Positions 14,001 through 26,573 of a DNA stretch of 64,000 nt are shown here, in pieces. Position numbers and translations under genes: made by a program. The DNA lies in the NCBI GenBank assembly GCA_037389465.1, contig JAZARR010000184.1:1488001-1552000 (forward strand), written 5' to 3'. Positions within the stretch are counted from its first letter, which is position 1; every line of letters begins with the position of its first letter. The notes under the pieces were generated by a model. It saw only the letters and a list, made by a program, of their open reading frames with translations. It ran no database searches and had not been told where the DNA came from. This stretch comes from Baylisascaris procyonis. Lineage: Eukaryota; Nematoda; Chromadorea; Rhabditida; Ascarididae.

Positions 14001-15590
14001 TTGCTTCAAAGAGGTTTTATTTCGCTATAATACATTTATGTAAAGATCATCAAAAAGTGAAATTATAATAGATTCAAAAAAAGCGGGGAAAATTATCAAT
14101 CAGAACCACTGACAAAGCGGAAATAAATAATCACAAATCAGGATGATTTTATATGATAGAATCGAAAACAAAAAAACAACATATAGAGTCTAATGGCACA
14201 TCTGAGAACAGTTTAAGACAAACAAACCTGTTAACAGTTGTCACATACTACTGTCAGACCTGCAACCCTACAAAAATTATGCAAATATTTGAAAAGCACA
14301 AAACGCGTTATTTATTCAAGACTCAATTCTTCAGCGCTTATGCGCATTTGCACGGCGCATTATTTTTGCAGCATCAGGATTTTTTAGGGATTTGAGAAAA
14401 TTTACACTTTTCCAACCAGCATAAAACATATTTGTATCAAATCATCAACAACGGGGCATAACATTTCTATAATATCGTTCGATTTATGGACTATGGAGTT
14501 CACGTCTGCTACACTCTATCATGTTTGCTTCTCTTAAAATATTCATGAAAATTTAGTGTTATATGGGAATTAGTTGCGGGAAGAAAATTTCCACACAGAA
14601 CATTACGTGATGAAATGATTGCTCTTAGTGAAAAGTTTTCCGGAAATTTTACTGCAGTGAAAAGAAGACAAAATTTCGTCATCTGACTGAAATTACGGAT
14701 TCTGAAAGACCTTTTGCTTGAATAATTTTGTCTACTAACATCTAATGTTGAACAAACCTGCAGACAATTTATAAACAACTTCAGGTATTAATCTTTGAAA
14801 GCCAAAAAGAGTTGCAATTCAATCATGAAACAGTTTTTTAAAAAAAAGGGAAATTTCAATTTTCCGATGAGTTTTGCTGATAATTAGTCATTTGATAGTT
14901 CATTGTAGAAATGTCCTCCAATCGCCTAATATCAACAATTAATAAGAAAGGTATTATAAGTTTCTTCCGAAAATCTCTTCAAATAAACGTTATCATATTT
15001 GCAAATCCAAACACAGCATCTGAAACCATAAGAAATACGTCGAAATTCATCTACAATGAAAAGTGCCTAATGAACAACATTTTTAAATCACAGCTGTGAT
15101 ATCAACGTAGAGATAAAACCAAATTCAAATTTCACAAGTAAAAAATCGTCACATCTTAAAATAGTGGAATGAAAAGCTAGAATTTCATAATTCTATGCTA
15201 ACGACAACTTTCTTCGCAGATTAGAAAAAAAAGCAAAATAGCCAACTCTGCAAATTCACTCCTCCCCCCACTACACATGACTCTTATACGTAAAGAACAT
15301 AACGTTCGGATTCAATCATCTACCTCGCCCATTTATCGGTGAAGGAACGAACCGAGTTTCTTACTGAATCACCTTAACAAAACTTCCGATGTTATGGATT
15401 TCGAAAGTATAGGAAGAAGAATTCGTATAGAGAAGGTAAAGGCTACTTCAGCCAAAAAATTAAGAGACATCCATCCAGCCTAAGCTACAACGATAATTAC
15501 CATTCCCGCACACCACAAAAACTTTACTGCTTCCAGCCTTACCTACAACAATGATGCTTCGAAAAGCAACAATATTCAAGGTGCTTCAAT
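11094..15590. other. intergenic, no gene seen
   Basis: 4.5 kb between the NSE1 start and the D2HGDH copy A stop. It is AT-rich, with only short open stretches (up to about 90 codons) that show no family resemblance and no consistent splice sites. A small direct repeat, GAAAACGATAGAATT, occurs twice around 13367-13446, and a TATATATATA tract lies near 13939. The NSE1 promoter and the D2HGDH-A 3' UTR should lie here. I find no AATAAA close to the D2HGDH-A stop. Confidence 0.6.
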
Positions 15591-18500
15591 CATCTTATAA
15601 GGTGAGAGAATACGACGAGGATCGAATTGCTGTTTGAGCTTACTTGCCATCCGCACTTCGTATCCCTTGCCGAGTTTTGCATATGGCCTTCGTTCTTGAC
15701 CAACACCATGCTCAGCACTAATGCTACCGCCATGTTCTACGGTCCATTCGCATACAAACGGATATAACCTGAATTTAATTCATCGTTCTTATCGCATTAA
15801 ATGGGAGGGAATATATTAATAAATGAGTTTTAATTTATATTTCATTCCTCATTCACAATATCAATGGTGCTTGTATATTCGATTCCATCTAGTGCTAACT
15901 GAAAGCAAATTTCCATATTCCCTAATAAATATGGGCGTGTACTCTTAAAGTTGGGTAATAAATGGCATCTTTCTATAACACAATAACGGCGTTAATCAAT
16001 CAATTTCATTAAACGTTATCGTTTCATCGCTTTGCACGCAAACAACGACCGTGCATTGAAAAAACATATTAAACGTTTAGTGATGAATACAAAAACATTC
16101 GTTTCACAGGAATACCCACTCTTTTAGTTCCCATTCAACAGAATTGCAAAAGGATCCATCCATAGCCCCCTTATTTCAAAATACATTAATTTAGGTGAAT
16201 ACTGAGAAGAACGACAGTTGCGATCTAGTTACCGTTCATCCTCTTCCCTTTCCTTCCCCCCCCCCCCCCTTCTATGGCTATAGGAGAACGATTCCTTCCC
16301 AGTATTGCCGAACACATTCGACATACAGGTGAGACGAACAATAAAATTAGCTGATTGGTTTGTGCAATGGATCAGTTGGTACGTTATAACCATTCAAAGC
16401 TAGAGGGCGAGAGGGGAGGGAATCCATGGGTACGTAAGTAGGGCAAGTGAGTACCATGCTTCAAAAAACGTTACGCAATTTTGCAAAGGCATACTTAGAG
16501 GTAATTTCAGGCGAATATTGCTTAGCCGAAACATTGAAATGCGAGTCGCCATCAGCCATATGACCAAAAGTAATGACTCGTGCGGCAAATCCCTTAAGAC
16601 GTTCTCTGACCAGTGCAGATAACGTATAGAAATGCTGCATTGGCAATGAAATATCATGTTTATAGACGTATCCGTCATGAAGAGGTGCTAAAGGTAATGT
16701 CTTTCGTAATTTCCACATATATGCTGCCTCTTGTGCATTTGCTGCCTGAAGTAATTTAACGAATTATATTCATATAGACTTCATATTGTCATAATCCTAC
16801 TCAATATTGAGAATTACATTGTCAAAGTCCGAGTATCTGAGGGTTTGTTTTGCATTAACTAATAGGAAATTTGCTCAACTTTTTCTTTGCATAGCCCATT
16901 CTGCATTATAGAATACCTTTATGTCCCTGTACATACCTATGTGAGCTGAAAACTGCTCCATATTGAGTGCTCAAAATGATCGATTCTGGTAAATCGTATG
17001 CTTACTTATAGACTCGCTGTAATCGACTAATAGCATTGAAAATTTGAAGATGATATAGTGCATGAGATGATTAAAAATATATATTTAAAAACCAAAAAAA
17101 TCTATGCTGATAGCAGGATAAGATATCATCGAACTCCCCCTCCCCCTCCCCACAGTACTCAATTACCCCCAAACAAAACATCAAATCCAGCGGTGCTCTC
17201 TAATTGGAGCTTTCTGACCAGTCCTTTGCGTAGTTTTCAGAGGAAATTACAATATCTTTTTTGTAATAAGTCGCCCAAATTTCACATCAATAATAGTAAA
17301 AAACACCTACTAGAACGCCATCGATAGCAAATCCTTTACTGAGTGTCGCATTCAAAAAATTTTCCATCTTCTCTTTATCGTGTCCCTCGTCCGAACCTTA
17401 AAATTACACTCTGCCTCATTACATGGAAATTTTAATAATTTCGCCAGAGATCAAAGATCATCGTTTAATCGCAATTCGATTCAAAGCGTCCTCTGTCAGA
17501 TGAAGCCCAAGAAGGCTGCGGATATGAGTATTCGTTCCCATGTAGTTTCTAAACTGATGGAAAGTATGTTAGCACTCGTCGTCGAAGGAGAGAGGAGAGG
17601 GGAATGAAGGGTCACAAAGTCAAAAGACTCAGATGGAAACAAAATTTTCAAATTTTTACCAGTTTTTTTGCAAAAACTGTCGTTTCTGTTTATAAAAAAA
17701 CTCGCTGATGATCTTATTTCACTATTTTATTGAAAATTCCTCCGCCTCTTCTTGAAAAGAGAAGGGTTCTGGATTATAGGTGCGCAGTCACATCGTAACC
17801 ATTTTCTTTCCATTTTGCAAGTGTTAAATTTCGTGCCATAAAATTACCAGTTAATCAATTCTTTCTTAGACTCAGAAAAAACCATATAAATAAACGGAAA
17901 TTTTCAAAAGCCTAAATCTAAATAATGCAAAAACAAGTGCAAAAGCGCATAGAAAGCTTGAGTCGGTATGCACTTTTGCAATTTTACCCATTGAGTCGGT
18001 ATGCACTTTTGCAATTTTACCCATTGAGTCGGTATGCACTTTTGCAATTTTACCCATTGAGTCGGTATGCACTTTTGCAATTTTACCCATTGAGTCGGTA
18101 TGCACTTTTGCAATTTTACCCATTGAGTCGGTATGCATTTTTGCTTTTACCCATTGACATGCATTTTGCACCCATTGAGTCGGTATGCACTTTTGCAATT
18201 TTACCCATTGAGTCGGTATGCACTTTTGCAATTTTACCCATTGAGTCGGTATGCACTTTTACCCATTAAGTCGGTAGGCACTTTTGCAATTTTACCCATT
18301 GAGTCGGTATGCACTTTTGCAATTTTACCCATTGAGTCGGTATGCACTTTTGCAATTTTACCCATTGAGTCGGTATGCACTTTTGCAATTTTACCCATTG
18401 AGTCGGTATGCACTTTTGCAATTTTACCCATTGACTCGGTATGCACTTTTGCAATTTTACCCATTGAGTCGGTATGCACTTTTGCAATTTTACCCATTGA

Positions 18501-21500
18501 GTCGGTATGCACTTTTGCAATTTTACCCATTGAGTCGGTATGCACTTTTATGCAATTTTACCCATTGAGTCGGTATGCACTTTTGCAATTTTACCCATTG
18601 AGTCGGTATGCACTTTTGCAATTTTACCCATTGAGTCGGTATGCACTTTTGCAATTTTACCCATTGAGTCGGTATGCACTTTTGCAATTTTACCCATTGA
18701 GTCGGTATGCACTTTTGCAATTTTACCCATTGAGTCGGTATGCACTTTTGCAATTTTACCCATTGAGTCGGTATGCACTTTTGCAATTTTACCCATTGAG
18801 TCGGTATGCACTTTTGCAATTTTACCCATTGAGTCGGTATGCACTTTTGCAATTTTACCCATTGAGTCGGTATGCACTTTTGCAATTTTACCCATTGAGT
18901 CGGTATGCATTTTTGCAATTTTACCCATTGAGTCGGTATGCACTTTTGCAATTTTACCCATTGAGTCGGTATGCACTTTTGCAATTTTACCCATTGAGTC
19001 GGTATGCACTTTTGCAATTTTACCCATTGAGTCGGTATGCACTTTTGCAACTTTACCCATTGAGTCGGTATGCACTTTTGCAATTTTACCCATTGAGTCG
19101 GTATGCACTTTTGCAATTTTACCCATTGAGTCGGTATGCACTTTTGCAATTTTACCCATTGAGTCGGTATGCACTTTTGCAATTTTACCCATTGAGTCGG
19201 TATGCACTTTTGCAATTTTACCCATTGAGTCGGTATGCACTTTTGCAATTTTACCCATTGAGTCGGTATGCACTTTTGCAATTTTACCCATTGAGTCGGT
19301 ATGCACTTTTGCAATTTTACCCATTGAGTCGGTATGCACTTTTGAGTCATGCACTTTACCCATTGAGTCGGTATGCACTTTTGCAATTTTACCCATTGAG
19401 TCGGTATGCACTTTTGCAATTTTACCCATTGAGTCGGTATGCACTTTTGCAATTTTACCCATTGAGTCGGTATGCACTTTTGCAATTTTACCCATTGAGT
19501 CGGTATGCACTTTTGCAATTTTACCCACGATTGCGAACTACAAGCAATGGAAAGTACGCAATAAAGTATTCATATCTTAATCACTCCGACTACACGTTCA
19601 AATATCATAAAAAAGGTGCGCTTTTTTTCTGCGGCCCCACCGATGGAGAACGACGATCGATCGCAAAATGGCTGCAAATGTTTTGACATCATGAATTCAC
19701 TCACAACAGTATAAGAAGCCATCCTATAGCAAACACTGGATTCATCGTATTTCCTCACTTTGGTTTCCGAATTGAAACTTTCACAAAGACAGACACAAAT
19801 GCATCGACATGAACATACAAACATAACGCAGTCATACGGTCCATCAGAGTTGTAAAATTTGATAAATAATAATAAAATGAATGCACAAACCCATCACTTC
19901 AATAAGAAGATTGAAAGGTGGATTGGAGGTGAGCACATTGTGGAGTTTTTCGTTTTCGAGAAGACATCGCATCGCTTCGGAGTCCATCAACTCAAATGCT
20001 GAGAGCACCTCACCCAAATATTGTTTAGCTAAGCGAAGTACTTCACGACACTCCGAATATGTCTTAACACCTGAGATACCAGATTTCCTTTATATAAATA
20101 ATTTCTTTAATAGAGACAATTCAAATAAAAACTTCCAGTCTATAAGATCTAAAAAACAGGAGCCCCTTTCGAAAAGACTTGTATTCCAAGGCTCGTTTAT
20201 GTGGCAACGTAAAAAGCTTTATAAGTCAGGTAACATTGTGTGATTGAACACTAACCAATTAAACAAAAACTATGCACAGAGGCATTGTTACGATAAAACA
20301 TTCACTAAAAAGATAAAGGAAAAGAATAAAGAGACGAATAAACACCTCTTCCTCCTCTTAAATACAATAACCCCCCCCCAACCCCCACCTCCCACTCCAA
20401 CGCAGCGACTTGTCACGAAAAAAAAGAAGCGAAGTCTCTTGTATTTAATGGGAACATTTAAAGCACTTCGACATCTCAAAAAACGATTACATCGAAGCGT
20501 ATAAACTGCTTTCAATTTGTAGCACCTGCGTGCACATGCGCGAAACTGCAACGCTGCAAGCACGCAGTTCCGGTGGTTGTACCGTTGAAAAATTGTGACT
20601 AACAGGTCTAACACATAATTTTTGGAGAGCGATGCATCAAGTTGGCGAGGATGTAAAGAATATAAGACGAGATATACTTACCCAACATCGCCACCTGAGC
20701 ACTACTTGGTTTTGGCACGACGCATACCGTTACGCCGGTGACAACACCAAGCTGACCTTCGCCACCGATAAACAAATGATGCATATGCAAATTTGTGTTA
20801 TCTTTCCTCACATCCGATCCAAAGTTCACCACTGTGCCACGCTCATCGGCCAATACCTTCAATGCATAAGAAACACGCTTATAAGACAGAATAAAGCAAG
20901 GCCGAAAAATGTTGAAAAGTGGACGATCATTCAGTTGCAAACTGCCGGATAAAAAGCAGGGAGATATATTCAAATAAGAAAACATAAAACATCAGCTACT
21001 AGATCATCCTACGGTATATAACGATAGCTTTAATATCAACAGCCTTTTGACGGCCTGATCCTTTAAGGCAAGAAGGCCAATTCATCATTATGCAGCTTCA
21101 CCACTCTCGACAGAAAATGGGAGAGGACGAGGCGAGGATGCACATTAGCTAAACAATTCTGAACTACGTTCAGCTTAAAAAACAAGGAAATTTCAAGTCC
21201 TGAAAGCAATGATGAAACAGACGCGTGAAAACGATAAAGAAACAAGTAGTGTGAAGGTAAAACCTGCAAATACTGCAGCCATTTTCACAAGAACTCCCAC
21301 ACGATATGCTTTTATATCCCTACACTCTTGGCCATTGCACTTCAGGAAGCGGTCTTGAAAGAAGGGAAGGAAAACGACGGGATGATCGGGACTGCTAGGT
21401 GACGGAAACTCCGATGACAGGCATAGTGATTATATGGGAAATGGATTTCGTCTAAGATTACCACTGCAGATCTTTCTGACAACTTCACATACTTTCCTCG

Positions 21501-23137
21501 AGTATGCCTTCGACTCCCTATATACTCAGATTTATTAGCTATTCAAAGCAACATTGGTAACAAATTAAACATTTCCTTTGATTTTGTATATGGACTCCTA
21601 TTTTTTAATATTTCAGCAAGACGTTCTAAGCTTAGATTATGACCAAATTATCGAAATACTCACTACTTGTAAACCGATGACGTGATTATGCAACGAACCG
21701 AATCGAAGCCTTCTAACACCACCAACACCAGTGGAAATATTACCCCCAATTAAGCATGAACCCCTCGAGCCAAGATCCCAAGGCATTATATACCCTTCAG
21801 GAGCTAATCGATCGTACAACTCCTCCAGAATCCAACCCGATTCACATTTTACGACACCTGGAAAGAGACACTAATAATGAGATGGACTAAACCGTTATTC
21901 ATAAAACTTTTCAGGAAAAGCAACACACATTGGAATCACTGAAATCCTATATAAAATGCAAAAAATTTCCACAGACGACGGCTAAAGATTACCCCCTCCC
22001 ACCCTTCATGCCACACTCGCATATCTGGCAGAATTAAGCAAAATAGTTATTCCATCAATAAATTAAGTTTTTTAGAGCAGAGATTGTGGATTTTGATAGC
22101 TCGAAATAGAAGCCCTTACATGTTAGTTGGCTAAGACAAAAGCAGTGGAAGAATCCGTAATTTTCGGATGTGATCCACAACTCCGATTTTAATTATTCGA
22201 TAAATAGCATGAAAAGTTGAAATCCGGAATAATAAGTGAAAATATGAATAAAATGAAACATCTAATAGTAATAATAATAAATAATGAAATAAAAAATAAT
22301 TAAATATCTAATAAAAAATGAGTCTGAATATTGCTCATGTGATCCTCCCTTTTAAAGACAGCACCTGAACCCCTCCCCCACCTCAACTCCCCTAAAATAT
22401 ATCTCTCGCTATGTCTCTCCTTTTAATTGATAGCTTACGTTCCCCACCTTCGCTTCAAAAGTATACAAAAACAGAAAAGGTATATTACCTGTGTGAGGGT
22501 CGAATTGGAAATTTTTATTAAGTTTCTTTAACGAAAGCACGACTTCATCATAGACAGGAACCGATCCACCGACAAGACCCGTATTACCACTCTGAGGTAC
22601 GACAGCCAAATTGCGTGAATAGCAATGCCGAAGTATCGCTGATACTTCTTCGCTGCTCGTTGGGAACAGTACACATTTTGAAGAACCTTAACATCGAATG
22701 CTTCTAATCAAACAGCATTTCCCAAACTTCAGCACAATAAACTTTAAAATATTAGTTAAACCTTAAAAAAACAAACCATCTCCTTTTCAATGCAACGTTT
22801 GCGTTCAAATTCATGATGTAATCTTATTCCCTCTTCCTCCCTCCTCTATCATCCCATTTTCTAAATTTTTTTATTGGTCACTCCATCATACTCTGCAGAC
22901 TTCTTAGCTAATATCGGAATGAATGTTTACCGATCAGCGAAGCATAATACCTTTATATGCTTTTAGAAAATCGGTATTGAATGGGTCAAGATCGTCGGTG
23001 CGAACGTTTTTCTCACCGATAAGTTTATCAAAGAAAGATAAGTCGGAATCCTGGAGAATTGCATAATTAGCTCGTGGTGGTGGAATTGCAGATGCAATAC
23101 CACGTACAAAATGCACCAAACATGGCGCACACCTCAT
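15591..23137 (-). CDS. D2HGDH: D-2-hydroxyglutarate dehydrogenase, copy A
   Basis: An FAD enzyme, normally mitochondrial, that oxidises D-2-hydroxyglutarate to 2-oxoglutarate. Exons: 22951-23137, 22489-22686, 21664-21857, 20682-20856, 19891-20070, 17311-17396, 16495-16745 and 15591-15768; 482 residues, intron phases 1,1,0,1,1,0,2. The FAD-domain signature [18 protein letters not shown] is in exon 2, [15 protein letters not shown] in exon 3, and [14 protein letters not shown] in exon 4. Residues equivalent to human R386 (R354) and K401 (K369, in [12 protein letters not shown]) are kept; human T390 is P358. Zinc ligands H402 and H409 ([11 protein letters not shown]) and the SAEHG motif are present. 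The N-terminus is basic and lacks early acidic residues, consistent with mitochondrial import. The start follows a TTTTCAG acceptor by 6 nt. Oddity: the protein ends ILSPIR, while the next bases in another frame encode YKMIEAP, so one base appears lost relative to copy B. Intron 5 holds the 33-bp minisatellite. Confidence 0.95.
17958..19527. repeat. 33-bp minisatellite array, about 47 units, in D2HGDH-A intron 5
   Basis: A 1.57 kb head-to-tail array. Each unit starts TTGAGTCGGTATGCAC and ends GCAATTTTACCCA (plus-strand view). Most units are identical. Irregular ones cluster at 18128-18290 (shortened or changed units), near 18545 (a small insertion) and near 19340 (a deleted unit). Because 33 is a multiple of 3 and the unit lacks stops in several frames, long open frames appear on both strands (up to 517 codons). 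These are by-products of periodicity and not genes: the array lies wholly within intron 17397-19890. The matching intron of copy B is only 420 bp and has no array. Confidence 0.98.
22489..22686 (-). other. D2HGDH: D2HGDH-A exon 2, gene-converted with copy B
   Basis: This FAD-binding exon shares an uninterrupted identical run of 174 nt (22518-22691) with 38340-38513 of copy B. Only three differences occur in the remaining 29 nt of the exon. The identity extends 5 nt into the intron on the high-coordinate side and then stops abruptly. Other exons of the pair differ at roughly a third of residues. Confidence 0.93.
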
Positions 23138-23158
23138 AGTAACCTGAAAATAAAAATT
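23138..23158 (-). promoter_or_regulatory. 5' splice acceptor of D2HGDH-A (probable SL trans-splice site)
   Basis: On the minus strand a TTTTTATTTTCAG acceptor is followed by GTTACT and then the ATG, a 6-nt leader. This fits either a 5' UTR intron or spliced-leader addition. The paralogue has the same arrangement. Confidence 0.6.
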
Positions 23159-24271
23159 TATTGCTCAAATTTCAATCCATTTTATAAACACACCATAAGT
23201 CATCCTCATGAAACGATGAATGAAAAAAAAAGGAACTAATGCCCATATTTCAAGTACTTCATTGATTTCCGATCGCCAACTTTATAACAGTTAATATTCT
23301 TTTACTAATAACCGCAAAGGGTTGAGGATAGGGCATCTAGAGGTTGGCAGATTGAAGGTCACTTCGAATTGGTAGAGTTCATCACCAGAACGGCCAAACA
23401 TCATTGCTTTACAATTTGCTTCCTTCGCCGCAATGTTTGTTTTTGAATATTGATGCTTGAATAACACATGCACCAACCTCTCGCCTAGTACGCACAATTT
23501 CATTACCTCAAATTATGTCATACTTGTGATCTCAACCCTTTAAAGAGCACAATTTCGCCTTTCACTGTTTCGCATCCAAACCAGTTTTGTTGTGCCAATC
23601 ATACCAATACAACAATTTCAATGTTTCAATATTGATTGCCACTTTTGAATAAGCGAATCTGACATTTTTCGAATTCCAGCATTAAAATATAATGTGATAG
23701 GAATTTACACGATGGTTCGAAGAAATCAGGAAAGCGCATCACGATCTGAGAGGGATTCAGAGCAGTGTTACCTCCTTCATGGGATGTTATTAGACATACA
23801 AACTTAATTTAACCGAAAAACAATGATGCAATATTGCTAGAAATGAGGTCAAATTTCAATTATGAAATTTCGAGAGAATATCAGTCTTTGAAAATGATCT
23901 ACTGACGATTTACTGGAGTAACTTATTCAACAATTTTCCTCACTATTGTCTTTTTTTGCTTTAGTTCTCTTGCTTTTTTACTTTATCATTGCAAAGAAAT
24001 AAAAAGAAAAAATGTGGGTTCAGAATCATTGACTTAAATCTAAGAAAATTTTCACTTCTTCCACATTTCATAATACAGATGTTCAACACTATCAACCAGC
24101 AACGTTAAAAATCAAAAGATAATTGAAACGATAATGGAAAATGCATAATGACTTCATCGAAAAAATTTTAGAAGCAATAAAAATATGACGTTAAAACATC
24201 GCTGAGTTTTGTATTAAAAACCTTAAAAACAACAATGTGAATATTTTATTCAATTCAACGTAACTCAACCT

Positions 24272-24301
24272 ATTGTATATATAATATATCGTATATACAA
24301 T
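24272..24301. repeat. A/T-rich inverted repeat
   Basis: Ten-base arms ATTGTATATA and TATATACAAT are perfect reverse complements around a 10-base centre. They sit inside a wider TATATA-rich tract to about 24320. It could extrude a hairpin. No gene is linked to it. Confidence 0.7.
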
Positions 24302-26552
24302 ATCATTTATATAATATATAAGAAAAAACTAAAAGAATGCATTACAAGATAACACACTCTAAATTTGCGACATACCTGAACAATCATAAGATACCTTTAA
24401 ATGGTCGAAATATTATCCGTCAACTGGTCAAATACAACTCAACTGCACAAATAGAACAATTCATTGGTAGTAGTGCCCACAACTCTACGTCTCTTCTAAA
24501 TCCTACCTTGGATTACAAAACAAACGTAGAACAGGCCAAGTTCACAGGACATATCCTGTGCATTTCCTCTCCCAAAACCTTCTCCCCTTCACCTTCACTC
24601 ATTAGACTTCTTCCTCAAATATCCCCGAATTCAGAGAGATATATAAAGGAATAAGCATAATCACAACGAAAACAATAAATAACAATTTTATTCAGCACTT
24701 AGCAGTATCCCGAATCGAACAGACTTCAAATTTCGTTGGTTGGGAGTTTCTCACCAAGAACACAACCACCACCACTTTTGAGCTCGAAAAATCGTCATGA
24801 AGAGACGCTTCATTGCCCTTTTGAAGTCCATGAATATAAACCAATGTATTATACCCTAATCTCCCCATTAATAATGAAATTTAACTATTTTGCGAGTTAA
24901 AAACTATGCTGGAATAAAACCTATAGCAAGAACGGGTTAATATTTATTTTTTATCGATCCTTTTTTTTCTAAACATTCCATCCCAAATTCTTTTAAAAAA
25001 GTTTCCTTTCAAACGTTTTCCGATGTTACTCCATTTATGAACCTATATGGCCAAATTAAAAGAAAGAAGCAAATGAGTGCAGTTGCGTAAGCAGTGCTCT
25101 ATTCTACTTTAAGTAAGAAAAAACTATGCGAAAATTCGAGCACGCAATACAATTAGAGTGAAAAATGTTTCTTCTAGACAAAGGCAAATTAGACATAACA
25201 CGCTTTATGGTTATGATGCTGGACAACTGAGCAGAGTGCAGAATTTGTGAGTTATATAATCGAAGCATAAATATTATAAAAGAAATATACCAACAAGAGT
25301 ATGCAAATAAAATAGGTATTTTTCACTGCGGTGATAATCTAACATAACACAATCGACAATTATACAGTTTAGAAGTTTACAGCAACGCTTCATGCTGAAA
25401 ATTTGGGACAAAAAAGTCTGGTGGCTTAACTAGTAAAAAAGCCCTCAATCAGCCATGACATCCAACCAGAATACCTATTTTCGCCACTTTCGAATCAGTT
25501 AAATAACTCCTGACGCTGTCTTCAAACCATCCCCTTCCCACTCCCCCCCCCCCCCCCCATCAAGACTAGGACAACTTCATTGGAAAGCAGAAGAACGAAC
25601 GTAGTCACAACTGCAGACACAGGAAGAAAAGCAACTGATGCGACGGTATACCTCCACCCCTTCTATCTGCAGCACTACAAACTGATACTAAAATGGTACT
25701 TGCCTGTCACTCTGAATTCATTCACATGCACAGTGGAGCAATTAAATCAGCCGTTGCTTATTTATTCATGATGCCACAGTTCATGCTCTATTGCACTTTA
25801 AATTTATATAACCCCTCATCTTGAATAATGAATTTCAACTTTAAACAATGAAAAACAACTGCTATTAATGAATACAATATCTAAAAAAATCAATTAACAA
25901 GCTGACTAATAATAATGCAAATGAGCGCTGAACAACTCTACGAAGAAGGTGAAATAATAACAAAAAATGCATCCAGTGTTTGCTAATACAGCAATTTCCA
26001 ACCTTTAGCAAACATTTCACAAATGGTACCCGTTAGAAAGTAATATTCTGCTGCACAAGTAATGACGACTGAAAATGATCTCAACTTTTTTACTCAATAA
26101 GAGAGACCATGAAACTGATAAAAGAACCCTTGCAAAAAAGGAGCAATTCCGAAATGTGAATGCTTCTTGATGATTCTTGATTCCATTATTTTCAAGCTTG
26201 TCTTGCCCTTTGTGTCTACGTCCAGAACAGCGCATTGAATGGTAAGTGAGGAAAAAACATCTGTTCACAAGCAGTACAGCGCGCAGGTAAGAAGAAAGTT
26301 CATTAGATAACATCCACTCTTTACGAGAACTCGATAAGAACCTTCTTTGATACCACCTTAGAAACTGTAATCTCCCTTTCATGCCTCCACCCCTTCCGTA
26401 TGCCTTTTCCAGGGAGACAACACAAATGATCCAAAAATGCAACAGCATACACCTTTCTTTCACTAATCATTGAGCGTCGAAAAGCAGGCAACTGCAGATC
26501 CTCCTCGTTTCTCGTTAATCATAAAGTGAAGCGTCACATTAAGAAATAACAT

Positions 26553-26558
26553 TTTATT
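26553..26558 (-). terminator. polyadenylation signal of ESCO
   Basis: AATAAA on the minus strand, about 16 nt beyond the ESCO stop codon; implies a very short 3' UTR. Confidence 0.7.
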
Positions 26559-26573
26559 ATAAACCCCTTCCCC

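Larger units (their letters stand above)
23138..26573. other. intergenic between D2HGDH-A and ESCO
   Basis: 3.4 kb without a recognised gene. It holds the A/T inverted repeat at 24272-24301 and a long C run near 25540-25558. A 148-codon minus-strand open frame (26017-26463) starts just beyond the ESCO polyadenylation signal. It has no recognisable domain and no splice support, so I leave it uncalled. Confidence 0.55.

Noticed and set aside
18133..19686. 517-codon plus-strand open frame and several 80-350 codon frames on both strands
   Set aside because: They are produced by a 33-bp tandem repeat without stops in several frames. The array lies in an intron of D2HGDH-A on the opposite strand.
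15591..23137. Alternative call as D-lactate dehydrogenase (LDHD)
   Set aside because: The [20 protein letters not shown] and [14 protein letters not shown] segments match D2HGDH rather than LDHD.
26017..26463. 148-codon minus-strand open frame downstream of ESCO
   Set aside because: It lies beyond the ESCO polyadenylation signal, has no domain, and is broken by no splice-like sites; treated as chance.
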